Assembly (NCBI GenBank): GCA_036250195.1
Contig: JAVHZZ010000005.1
Span: 183,565,448-183,629,447, forward strand
DNA from: Mixophyes australis
Lineage: Eukaryota; Chordata; Amphibia; Anura; Limnodynastidae
DNA length: 64,000 bases
Direction of reading: 5' to 3'
Within the stretch, counting starts at the first letter, position 1. Each line of letters opens with the position of its first letter. The notes beneath the pieces were generated by a model that did no database searches, had not been told where the DNA came from, and saw only the letters and a program-made list of their open reading frames with translations. Positions 12,769 to 22,281 of the stretch are shown one piece after another. The position numbers were made by a program, and so were the translations under genes.

Positions 12769-12771
<3 letters not shown>
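12279..12771 (-). mobile_element. Solo LTR (minus orientation) in an AT microsatellite
   Basis: On the minus strand it begins TGTAACAAAAGG at 12771 and ends CTTGCCACA at 12279, so it has TG..CA ends. A TATAAAAGC box lies at about 12489-12497 and an AATAAA signal at about 12337-12342, in the right order and about 150 bp apart for promoter and poly(A) signal of an LTR. It is flanked on both sides by (AT)n, so the target duplication cannot be measured. No internal retroviral sequence adjoins it. Confidence 0.6.

Positions 12772-12840
<69 letters not shown>
12772..12840. repeat. (TA)n(GA)n compound microsatellite
   Basis: About 45 bp of TA followed by about 25 bp of GA, next to the LTR end. Confidence 0.95.
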
Positions 12841-13259
12841 AAGAATTGTACTGCCATTCCTACTGTAAAATTGAACTTATGTTTGGAGAACATTGATGCC
12901 ACTTTTGTCACTGTGTCAACTTTTGCATAATTTTCAGTCATGTAATATACTGTACAGACGCCCGTGAAGGTAAAGCACACTTGGATATTACAAGCAACTT
13001 ATTCCATTTGTAATTAACATTGACACAAACTATACTTAGATAATTATTATGTACTTACTATCACATAAAGGTGTAATAATTAATTAATACATACGATTAG
13101 GACAACTTCATAGAAAAAAAATCCCTTTGTTTCAAATTAGAACTTTTTATTATAAGGAATAATATTAAAAGTCACCTACAGCCTTCTACCTTAGGGTTCT
13201 GTGGATCACACAGGCAAGGAAAGATGGAAGATATAAGAGTCTTAGGTGAAAAACAGGCA
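12841..13259. other. Unassigned AT-rich DNA
   Basis: No gene or repeat recognised. Confidence 0.5.
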
Positions 13260-13530
13260 ACCCGTGTAGAGATGACAGAGTGGATCAGCAGAGGAAGAAT
13301 GATTTGCAAGGAAAATAAATCTAGACGCTGCATGCAAAATAGTAGGGGTGAAAGTTTATTTTGGGAAGACCAGTAAGTAGGGAATAGTTAATACGGGAGA
13401 TGATGAGTGCATGAATTAAAGTTTTTGCAGTGTCATGCAGGGATTTCTTACTCAGCATAGATCCAAAGTGGTGAAAGCATACTGTGCTTGTCTTTAAAAT
13501 TAGACATCTCGGTAGGACAATTTTAATGCT
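13260..13530 (-). mobile_element. Old L2-type LINE fragment
   Basis: The stretch around 13370-13440 (GGGAGATGATGAGTGCATGA...) resembles the corresponding part of the better-preserved minus-strand L2 copy near 42190-42250 (GAGAGATAACAAGCGAGTGA...). There is no open frame and the limits are approximate. Confidence 0.42.
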
Positions 13531-13939
13531 ATCTATGTTAAGGACTTGATTCTCAATATTATCTGCTTATATATGCTTGTTCTTCTCAGTTGTCCATGTC
13601 ATATATTCTGGGGGCTACAGGCAATTTAAATGAATTTATTTATGTACTAAGTTGGTAATATATATTTGTTTCTGTATTACTTTGATTGCCAGACATAAAA
13701 GGAAGATATTTTCTTTGATTGTTGAATCACTTTTTGGGGTAAATCCCAGTGACCATAAAATTCATTAAAAGATAGAACAACACAGTGTAGAATTTGATGG
13801 CCTCGAAGGACATTCAGATGAACAAATGGAAATCTTTTCATAAATGCTGTTCACTTTCAGGCCATTAATACAGTTTGGAGGAGGTTCAATGGTTGCTTCA
13901 GCTAACTCCTTCTCATCTTAAGATATTGCTATGAAACCT
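13531..13939. other. Unassigned DNA
   Basis: No gene or repeat recognised. Confidence 0.45.
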
Positions 13940-14091
13940 GCAGGACTGGAGCGGCAAAGTCCATATCCCTTTGCGGGGGTCACTGGTGAAAACCTCCTAC
14001 CCGTTAGACTCTGCAAAGTAGTAGATCTAATCACCGCTTACAAGAAGAAGGAAACAGTGCCGGTACCTGTATATGGGACTGGCATGTGACA
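13940..14091 (-). repeat. Rearranged 3' LTR fragment of the chromovirus
   Basis: The first 79 bases on the minus strand (14091-14013) are collinear with the 5' LTR start. The next about 80 bases (down to about 13940) match the LTR segment at 18305-18390, but in the opposite orientation. The remaining 1.5 kb of LTR is missing. Confidence 0.75.
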
Positions 14092-15400
14092 GTACCCCCA
14101 CTTTTAGAAGTGGCCACTGGACACTTAGCGGTGATTTTACGAGGAAATTTGATATGGAATCTCTGTAATAATGCAAGAGCATTGATGTCAGAGGCATTTA
14201 CCCAGGAACGCTCTTCAGGGCCGAAACCCCTCCAATCCACTAAATATTTCACAGTTCCCCGAACTACTTTAGAATCCAGAATTTGAGAGATCTCAAAGTC
14301 TTCTTGTTACCTCCGGTACTGTAGAAGAAGATGTAGTAGATGAAAACCGATTAATAATCTAAGGTTTCAAAAGAGATACATGGAAGGAGTTTGAAATATG
14401 GAGTGATGACGGGAGCTTTAACTTGAAGGAAACTGGGTTGATGACTCTCAAAATTTTATATGGACCAATGAATAGAGGAGCAAATTTCATTGAAAGAACT
14501 TTAAGACGAATGTTTCGGGTAGATAACCAGACTCTATCACCCACTTTAAGGGCAGGTACAGCCCGGCGTCTCTTATCTGCAGCTGTTTTATAACGGACAG
14601 AAGTCTTCTTGAGCTGCTAAGTGACTTGGACCCAAATGTGAGAGAAATTTCGTAACAGTTCTGCTGCTGCAGGAACCTGGGTGGGCGGGAGGGATGAAAA
14701 CTTAGGCAGGATGGGATGTAGACCATAAACAATGAAGAATGGAGTAGAGGAAGTCGACTCATGGAACAAATTGTTATGAGCAAACTCTGCCCATGGTAAC
14801 AGATCCATCCAATTATCTTGCGTAGTGGAGGAAAATATTTGGATAAAGGTCTCAAGATCCTGGTTCACCCTCTCTGTCCGACCATTAGACTGTGGATGAT
14901 ACCCAGAAGAAAAATTAAGTTGAACTCCCAGTGCTTTACATAAAGCTCGCCAAAACTTGGAAGTGAATTGTACTCCTCTGTCAGAAACAATCTCTTGAGG
15001 GCATCCATGAAGCTGGAAGATTTCTTGAATAAAATGTTGTGCCAGGACTGAGGAGGATGGCAGATGCTCAAGTGGTGCAAAATGAGCCATTTTTGAAAAA
15101 TGGTCCACCACAACCCAGACTGCATTGTAACCCTTACTGTTAGGAAGATCAGTTATGAAGTCCATGCTGATATGGGTCCATGGTTTAGATGGTATAGAAA
15201 GAGGTAACAAGGGACCCATAGGAGCCAGGCGAGAAGACTTGTGTTGGGCACAAACATCACAGGAAGCAACAAAGTCCTTAACATCAACACGAAGAGATGG
15301 CCACCAGTATGAACGAGATATTAATTCGTAGGTCTTCAGGAATCCTGCATGGCCAGAGAATTTAGAAGCATGGTACTAACGTAATAATTTCTTCCGGAGT
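14031..15400 (-). pseudogene. pol: Chromovirus integrase with GPY/F domain and chromodomain, broken
   Basis: The HHCC zinc-binding N-terminus is readable at about 15390-15230 (H-A-S-K-F-S-G-H-A, later C-D-V-C). The catalytic core (15219-14617) shows S-M-D-F-I-T-D, I-V-S-D-R-G-V-Q-F and S-N-G-R-T-E-R-V, giving the D,D,E triad. A further frame (14544-14359) holds the integrase C-terminal block P-L-F-I-G-P-Y-K-I. The last frame (14252-14031) holds K-Y-L-V-D-W-R-G-F-G-P-E-E-R-S-W-V, a chromodomain that in intact elements directs integration to modified chromatin. Several frameshifts separate the pieces. Confidence 0.92.
14092..14108 (-). promoter_or_regulatory. Polypurine tract of the chromovirus
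   Basis: The minus strand reads AAAAGTGGGGGTAC immediately before TGTCAC at 14091. This is the position and composition of the plus-strand DNA primer site. Confidence 0.7.
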
Positions 15401-15606
15401 GCCTTGGGGACAAAAGACTTGCCAGGAGGAGGAGACTGAGGAGTGGCAGTAGCCAGGAGGCATTTCGGATCCAAAATGAGGTGGGCAGAGGATGGCTCTG
15501 AATCTGTTGTACTATCGAAGGCTCGAGAGAGTGCGTCTGCCCTTTTATTCAAATGTCCTGGTTTAAAGGTTACATAAAGATTGAAACGAGAAAAGAAGAG
15601 GGACCA

Positions 15607-16051
15607 TCAAGCTTGTCGGGGATTAAGACATTGTGCAGTTTGTAGGTACAGCAAATTCTTATGGTCTGTAAAAATTGTTACTACATGTTGAGCTCCCTCC
15701 AAAAGATAACGACACTCAGATAATGCCAATTTCATTGCTAGTAGCTCCTTATCTCCAATAGTATAATTCTGTTCGGCAGGTAGAAACTTACGAAAGAAAA
15801 AAAACACATGGTAGCAGTCGATTGGAAGATGACCGTTGGGAAAGTACTGCTTCAACCCCAACCGCAGATGCATCCACTTCCAGAAAGAATGGCTGAGAAA
15901 GATCTGGTTGTTGGAGAATAGGAGCTGAGGAGAAGGCACTCTTGAGGTATGAAAAAGCTTTCAAGGCGTATGCTGGCCAGTTTTTAGGATTGGCACCTTT
16001 TCTAGTAAGGGCTGTCATAGGAGCCACAATGCTGGAATAATTTATAATAAA
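15607..16051 (-). pseudogene. pol: Chromovirus RNase H domain, frameshifted
   Basis: The first part (16027-15788) carries [12 protein letters not shown], which contains the first RNase H aspartate. The frame changes near 15800-15830. The second part then reads [12 protein letters not shown] (catalytic glutamate) and [13 protein letters not shown] (third acidic residue). A stop lies at about 15606 just after N-P-R-Q-A. Confidence 0.88.
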
Positions 16052-16816
16052 CTATCGATAGTAATTATCAAAACCTAGAAAACGCTGAAAGGCTTTGAGA
16101 GTAGCTGGAAGTGGCCAGTTTAGAATAGATTGAACTTTTTTTGGATCCATTTGGAGACCTGAACCGGAGAAAATAAAACCTAAGAAAGGCATAGAAGAAG
16201 CTTCAAAAGAATATTTTTCTAATTTAAAGTAGATATGATTCCTGCAAAGTCTGAAAAGTACTTCAGCCGTAAGTCTCCTATGAGTATCCAGAGTCTTGGA
16301 AAAACTGAGAATGTCGTCCAGATACACAACGACATAAGAATAAAGAAGGTCCCGAAAAATCTCATTAATAGAGCTTTGGAATGCTGCTGGGGCATTACAA
16401 AGTCCAAAACGCATTACCAAATACTCATAATGACCCTCGTAGGTATTGAAAGTTGTTTTCCACTCATCTCCTGCTTGAATACGGATAAGGTTATATGCTC
16501 CTCTGAGATCTAATTTTGTGAAGAATTTTGCTCCTTTAATCCGGTCAAATAACTCTGTAATGAGAGGAATGGGGTAGCGATTCTTGATGGTCACTAAGTT
16601 GAGCCCACGATAGTTAATACAAGGACGAAGCGAACCGTCTTTTTTTTTTACAAAATAGAAGCCAGCCCCAGCCGGGGAAACTGAAGGTCTAATAAAGCCT
16701 CTTTGAAGGTTCTCCTTGACGTCAGTAGACATAGCTTCAGTCTCTGGTTGAGAAAAAGGATAAACTCGTCCTCTAGGTGGTATTTCGCCGGAATTAGCTC
16801 TATAGGACAATCCCAT
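16052..16816 (-). pseudogene. pol: Chromovirus reverse transcriptase domain
   Basis: A 254-codon open stretch covers the fingers and palm of a Ty3/gypsy reverse transcriptase. It includes [18 protein letters not shown], the [10 protein letters not shown] block with the first catalytic aspartate, [11 protein letters not shown], and an intact Y-L-D-D-I-L motif. It stops at 16052 within the N-Y-Y-R region before the thumb. This is the best-preserved part of the element. Confidence 0.93.
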
Positions 16817-17290
16817 GGACGGTGAGGTGGAAGGGTCTTAGCACGAGCTTTATCAAAGACGTCAGCAAATATTTGATATTGAGGAGGCAACATTGATAAA
16901 GTAGAAGCTACTGTAATTTCAGAAGAACAGAGAGTTTTCACTTTCGTTAGACTTCCTGATAGACAACGAGGACCCCAGGAAAGGATCTCTGAAGTATTCC
17001 AGTCTAGTTGTGAAGAGTGGAACTGAAGCCGGGGAAGGGCCAAGATATTTGGAGAATTAGTACACGGTAACACTAAAAAGAGTTACACGAAGGAGAGACT
17101 TAGTCTGGGTATGAATTACACTGTCAGGCGCCATCCCCGCACCTTCACTCAGTAAATAAAATTTCCAGTGGCACCAGAGTCTATTAGAGCTTGGGTAGAA
17201 TGTTCCAAAGAATCATACTGCAGAAAAACAGGACTGGTGCAAACAGTAGAGGAGGAGGATTTACTAAACCCCAATCTGACCTCCCCGGAA
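16817..17290 (-). pseudogene. pol: Chromovirus aspartic protease and linker, broken
   Basis: The protease active site A-L-I-D-S-G-A-T-G-N is readable at about 17164-17194. A stop follows within ten residues (about 17155). The later part in another frame (17073-16820) ends with the protease-RT linker [17 protein letters not shown]. At least two frameshifts are needed to connect these parts. Confidence 0.75.
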
Positions 17291-17294
17291 CAGA

Positions 17295-17654
17295 TCAGGG
17301 TCTGGCATTTCCCGGTCTCTTGTGCCAGGACTTTAGGAAGTGGCCAGACTCACCACAATAGATACATAATTTATCTCGACGTCTCCTATCACGTTCCTCA
17401 AGAGTCAACCGAGATCTCCCAATTTGCATAGGTTCATCGACAATGGAAGGATGCAGTACAGAATGTGAAACTGGTCTATGGGAAAGACGACAAGATACCT
17501 CCTTCTCCACTGATCTCTCTCGGAAATGCCAGTCTACCTTGTTACACAAGGATATCGTAGCATCCAAGGTAGTGGGAAGCTCATGAGATGCTAATGCATC
17601 TTTAATGCGATCAGATAACCCCTGCCAGAAGGCATCCACCAATACTTTATTGTT
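17295..17654 (-). pseudogene. gag: Chromovirus gag C-terminus with altered zinc knuckle
   Basis: This continues the gag frame after the TAG: a V-D-A-F-W-Q-G-L-S-D-R-I-K-D-A block, a basic linker, then C-I-Y-C-G-E-S-G-H-F-L-K-S-W. The zinc knuckle should be C-x2-C-x4-H-x4-C. Here the last cysteine codon reads TGG (tryptophan), so the knuckle would lack one zinc ligand. Confidence 0.85.
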
Positions 17655-18229
17655 CTAAGATAATTCAGATGACAATGTGCGAAATTTAATGACGTATTGG
17701 GCTACAGAATGATTCCCTTGCCGTAACCGGAGGATAGTCATGGAGGCAGACGAGATTCGGCCAGGTTCATCGAAAATCAGGCGAAAAGTCAGCAGGAAGG
17801 AGGCATAATTAGCAAGAAGTGGATCATCCCTCTCCCAGAGTGGAGAAGCCCAGGCTATAGCTTGGCCAGTTAATAAGAAAACCACATATGCGACTTTAGA
17901 CCTGTCAGTAGGAAAGTTTTGATGTTGGAGTTCAAACTGAATTGAACATTGATTAAGAAAGCCACGACAAAATTTTGGGTCCCCATCAAATTTGGCTGGA
18001 GTAGGTAATCTGAGTGTAGAGGAGTCTGCAGGGGAGACCTGGTGCCTAGGAGATTGCTCAGGAGGGGAAACAGAAACTACAGGCTGAGTTGCTTGAAGCA
18101 TATCAAGGCGACCAGCAAGGGTCTGGAGACATTGTAACAACTGCACTGTGTATTATCCTGCTGTTCCACCCGAGCTAAGAGGTGCTGTAGCATATCCTTT
18201 GCTGAAGGCTCCACCGGGGGATCAGACAT
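17655..18229 (-). pseudogene. gag: Chromovirus gag, N-terminal and capsid part, broken
   Basis: The ATG at 18227-18229 starts M-S-D-P-P-V-E-P-S with a short coiled-coil-like leader, ten bases or fewer after the putative primer site. A frameshift at about 18150 moves the reading to the frame that continues Q-L-L-Q-C-L-Q-T-L-A-G-R-L. The capsid-like part includes P-A-K-F-D-G-D-P-K-F-C-R-G-F-L-N-Q-C and the Y-V-V-F-L-L-T-G block typical of vertebrate sushi Gag. A TAG at 17655-17657 interrupts the frame, which then continues into the nucleocapsid part. Confidence 0.85.
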
Positions 18230-18232
18230 TAG

Positions 18233-18242
18233 GCCTGTTCTT
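18233..18242 (-). promoter_or_regulatory. Putative self-primer binding site
   Basis: Two bases after the LTR end the minus strand reads AAGAACAGGC. This is the exact reverse complement of GCCTGTTCTT at 19780-19771, where the transcript is predicted to begin. No TGG-type tRNA primer site follows the LTR. Tf1 and relatives prime reverse transcription in this way with the 5' end of their own mRNA. Confidence 0.62.
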
Positions 18243-18699
18243 ACTGTCACGACTCTGGATCAGTTTATTATCCCTTCTCTCTGCCATGTTAGAGCTCGCC
18301 CAGGAGCGCAGAGTCTAACGGGTAGGAGGTTTTCACCAGTGACCCCCGCACGGGGATATGGACTTTGCCTATTCAGTCCCGCAGGTTGCGGTTTCCCAAA
18401 CGGGTGCTGACAGAGTGGTAGTGGAGCTTTAACACAATGGGTAATATAATAATACAGAATCCAAACACTAGCTGAGAGTTCTTGAATAAACAATATCACA
18501 AATAATAATAGTGCTGAGATTTAGTGGCTGAAATATAGCAGGAACTGCAGGACACGGACAGAGCTGGATAACAAAGGATAATTCAGGGTAACGGCAAACA
18601 CAGGGGTCACGGCAACTGAATCAGGCTGAAAGGATGGAACACCACATGCTACTATATTTAGAAAACCCTTAGCAACTGCAGGGAGTAGATAGAGCAACA

Positions 18700-19660
18700 G
18701 TTCAACGCAGATATGATTGATATGGAACTAGCTTGTCCAAGTTGGTAACTCACAGCATCAAAGATAAATCACTGACAGAGCAATGGTTCAAACTGAGGTA
18801 GTAGAAGTTTTAGGACTAGGCTGATCCACAGATGTAACTCAGTGCAAAGAAATAGAATCACTGACACAGCAACAGTTCAAACAACGAAGATGATAATATA
18901 GAACTAGCTGATCCGAACATAATGATTCATAGCAACTGATGAGTACAGGTACAGCGGTAGTCCAATAATATAATAACAAGGAAATAGAACTTAGCTGAAC
19001 TGTAGGTAACAATTCAACATAGCAAGTGAATTACTGGCATAGCAATAATTCCCATGTAGATAGACAGAGGCGTTGACGCGTTGATCCACAAATAGTAATC
19101 CCAAGAAGCAGAGATGAATACGGGTATGACAAGCAGTTCGTTACATAGAGGTAGCGGAGAAGTGGAGTTTAGTTGAGCCGTGCGTGGAACTACAAATGAC
19201 AGATAGTTCAACAGTATTCCCTATAGCAAAGCAATAACGATGTTGAGACAGCCGGACTGGAATGAAGGAATTGAGCCGGAACAACGAGTACAGGTGTAGC
19301 GGGCAGTGCGTAATAGCCATTCACAACGTAGAAGTAGTGAAGGAGTGAAGTTCAGCTGATCCGTGCGTGGAACTACAGGTGACAGGCGGCTCAGCAGCAG
19401 TCCCAGTAGTGAGGCAATAGCAGTGTTGAGTCAGCTGGACAGGAGTGAGGAGATTGAGCAATAACAATGAGTACAGGTGTAGCATGCAGTTCGTAATAGC
19501 CGTTCACCACGTAGAAGTAGTGAAGGAGTGAAGTTCAGCTGAGCCATGCGTGGAACTACAGGTGACAGGCAGCTCAGCAGCAGTCCCAGTAGCGAGGCAA
19601 TAGCGGTGTTGAGTCAGCTGGACAGGAGTGAGGATATTGAGCAATAACAATGAAGAGTCC
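18700..19660. repeat. Tandem repeat, period about 183 bp, inside the chromovirus LTR
   Basis: The motif GAGGCAATAGC..GTGTTGAG recurs at about 19227, 19411 and 19594 (spacing 184 and 183). Companion blocks such as GTGCGTGGAACTACA and GTAGAAGTAGTGAAGGAG recur at the same spacing. Units become more degenerate toward 18700. About five copies can be followed. Confidence 0.8.
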
Positions 19661-19803
19661 AGGTGCACCAAACGGTAACAGCGAGGAGTACAGCTGATTC
19701 CAAGCATTCAGTGGACAACAGGTAAGTCAAACCTGAGGAAGCCGGGTCCTAGTAATGAGTGGGTAACACGAAGAACAGGCAAAGAACAGAGGACCATGGG
19801 AAG

Positions 19804-19811
19804 TTTAAATA
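19804..19811 (-). promoter_or_regulatory. TATA box of the chromovirus LTR
   Basis: TATTTAAA on the minus strand. A start about 24-30 bases downstream falls at about 19780, the first base of the 10-mer that is complementary to the primer-binding region at 18233-18242. Confidence 0.6.
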
Positions 19812-19976
19812 GTGCTCCAAAATACCAGAACCAATGAGAACAGGTAGGAGGTCCAGGCAAGGTAACAAGGAGCACATGTGCAGGAATGATGTCTCAGAAC
19901 AAAGTAGTAGATCTAATCACCGCTTACAAGAAGAAGGAAACAGCGCCGGTATCTGTTTATGGGACCGGCGTGTGAC

Positions 19977-20655
19977 AGCAACCAAATCAACAACAAACAC
20001 AGGTAAAGGTGTAAATTTGCTTGAAAATGTGGCCTTTTTATTAAAACTTTACTATTAGAAACCTTGTGTTCTTGTCTTAGTAGGCATCTTAAGCATTGAG
20101 AAGACAGTATGATTCGGTGGTACTCACAGCAGCTGTACAATATTGTTTGACAAATGCTTGTACATTGTACAGCTGCTGCCTGCTTCCATTACACCCTTAA
20201 CGACAGCAATAAGACAGTCGCATGGCAGAGTGACGTTATTTACTCGTGCCAGGATCTTCAGTCAGTCAGAATGATTTGGAGAGTAAATATTTGCGGAAGT
20301 AAAGGGAAAATTATTAGTCATTTCCTTGAGAAAAAAATATCATCCTTCAACATATCTATTCTATTACTCAATGTCAAAGAGTCTGCATGGGACATGTTGT
20401 GCAAATGTGATTATAATCCCATGGGCATAATCGCTCCTGTATGACTTTGGGAACTGGATATTATCAAAGTTAAGAGCTCCCCTTTTTTTTAAAAACAAAA
20501 TGTGGTATTACTCTGAAAAGGAAATGCCTACAACTGATTTATGGAAGTGGCAAAGTAGTTAATATAGGGAAAGGATTTTTAGTTGGTCAGCCATTTAAAT
20601 ATTTAGAAAGATATCTATCAGCTTGCCCCAGCCATCCCCCAGTGTTCAGAATCAT
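19977..20655. other. Unassigned DNA
   Basis: No gene or repeat recognised between the chromovirus and the hAT remnants. Confidence 0.45.
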
Positions 20656-20660
20656 GTTGA

Positions 20661-20790
20661 TAGTTGACAGTAGGATCAGGTAGAGTTACAGCAGAGGTGT
20701 CACTAATTCTGGTCAATTATTTTACAATAGACAAGACCAGATGTCAAAATGTTGTGCTGAGTCATCTACATCATCAATGGGTGTCTAAGA
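20661..20790 (-). mobile_element. Second, older hAT fragment
   Basis: It matches 22590-22700 closely (shared ATGTCAAAATGTTGTGCTGA and the flanking GATAGTAGGATCAGG-type block), so it is a short piece of the same or a sister hAT family. Confidence 0.65.
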
Positions 20791-21035
20791 TTTTTGCAAA
20801 GCACACAACAGTATATAGCACATGTAGGTAACAGTCGCGCACAGCGGTAGCTGAAAGGAAAAGTGGTGAAAGATGGAATTGTCCTTGTCCTTGGAACCTC
20901 CCACCCACCCTTATGTTGGATTTTAAAAAGGACATGCACACTTTAACAAACAAAGCACTTCAGGGTCAAGGAGTGCTACTTTTAAAGCTGATGTGCTTGG
21001 TTTGTTTGGGCCCCCACAAAACAAGCTAACAATGG

Positions 21036-22171
21036 TGTGACAGGATGGACCGCCTATGCCACCCTGTCAGTTGTTGCTGGGAACTGACTGGGCTTACTTT
21101 GCCTCTGTTCCCTTTCATCATCCCAAATGCGCCCTCTTTGCGCAATAGGAGGGGCTTACAATTCTTCCACCACTGAACACCTTTATGGTGCTCAGAACCA
21201 CGTTCCTTCTGGGTAGCTGTCACTGCTAGTGTACTCCTGTGCTGGTACACATGGGCTGGTATCTCCGGACCTTTTACTATGGATCCGGGTTGCTGTGGAT
21301 GGATCCTCCCTGGCCTATCACACTGACCAGAGCTGCAGGTAGCAGGCAGAGTGGTGGTACTGGAAAAGCTTGGGTCCAAACCTCAGAATCAGCCAGAGAA
21401 TGGATTAGATTTTAGGGTCTTATCGGCAGGTCACAGGATTACAGCAATATTGAAGAAGTTGTCAAGCAGGGTCTTGAAACAGAGTGATGTTTATTGCTCA
21501 AGTGTTCTGACAAGGGCAATTACACTGATTTAAGGTATCAGTGGTCAGGTCAGATGGAACATCAGAATGATACATTTCAGTGTACAAGTCAGTACATTTA
21601 TACAGATTTGGACACAGGCTATTTTTAGACTCAGGATGTAACCCCGTTTACCAAAACAGGGATTTACATGCATTGCAAAGCCACTAATATTTATACTTAG
21701 CTATGAAATTCTTAAAACCCTTGCTGTGATTTCCTGGATTTTATTTCAGAGGCAGGAGACCCACTAGCAAGTCAAAAGGTCTGACTGGCATGAATACTTC
21801 AGACAGTCGCCGAATACACAGTCCCACAGAACAACAACAAAAAAAACAAAAAAACACAAACAAATTCAAAACAAGCCATTTCCCCACATCACAATACACC
21901 AAAGGCTTGGTAAACACAGTTCATTATATCAGATATATACATCATAAATAAGGTATTTCCTTTAGCAAGGGTAAACAGAAAAAGCTAATTTTCTACCCTG
22001 TTCTCATAAATTAAAGATTTCCCTATATTAAAACATACACAATATTAAAAATAAGTGCATTGGCAATTTATATAAATCAGCGGCCTGCGCTATTTCCTTT
22101 AAATAAATTCATACCAAAAGTTATTTATCTGTGATCCAGTCTCAAATGGGCTTAAGGCACCTAAGGTAACA
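21036..22171 (-). mobile_element. Probable solo LTR
   Basis: On the minus strand it begins TGTTACCTTAGG at 22171 and ends CCATCCTGTCACA at 21036, giving TG..CA ends. TATAAAT at about 21598-21604 and AATAAA at about 21488-21493 are correctly ordered. It separates two hAT stretches. The flanking 5-mers (AATGG and GTACT) do not match, so no target duplication supports the limits and the call is provisional. Confidence 0.42.
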
Positions 22172-22281
22172 GTACTGTTAATGCAAGCTGTTGTTGTCAT
22201 CATCCTCAGCCTCATCCTCACCCTCATCAGTTTGTACATCATCCTCACACATTATTAATTCATCACCGCTGGAATTCACCA

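Larger units (their letters stand above)
13940..19976 (-). mobile_element. Chromovirus: Ty3/gypsy LTR retrotransposon of the Tf1/sushi type, decayed
   Basis: Read on the minus strand, the order is long 5' LTR (19976-18245), primer-binding region, gag, aspartic protease, reverse transcriptase, RNase H, integrase with a C-terminal chromodomain, polypurine tract, and a rearranged 3' LTR (14091 to about 13940). The order RT-RNaseH-integrase defines Ty3/gypsy and the chromodomain defines chromoviruses. The priming region matches the self-priming Tf1/sushi group (see findings). Every ORF has stops or frameshifts, so the copy is dead. Confidence 0.93.
18245..19976 (-). repeat. 5' LTR of the chromovirus
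   Basis: It starts TGTCACACGCCGG at 19976 and ends GTCGTGACA at 18245, so its termini are the inverted pair TGTCAC/GTGACA. The first 79 bases match the start of the 3' LTR at 14091. A TATTTAAA box lies at 19804-19811 and an AATAAA signal at about 18264-18269. At about 1.73 kb it is long for this group, because it contains several 183-bp tandem units (about 18700-19660). Confidence 0.8.

Noticed and set aside
14031..16816. A functional gypsy polyprotein
   Set aside because: Domains are readable but lie in several frames with stops; it is a pseudogene.
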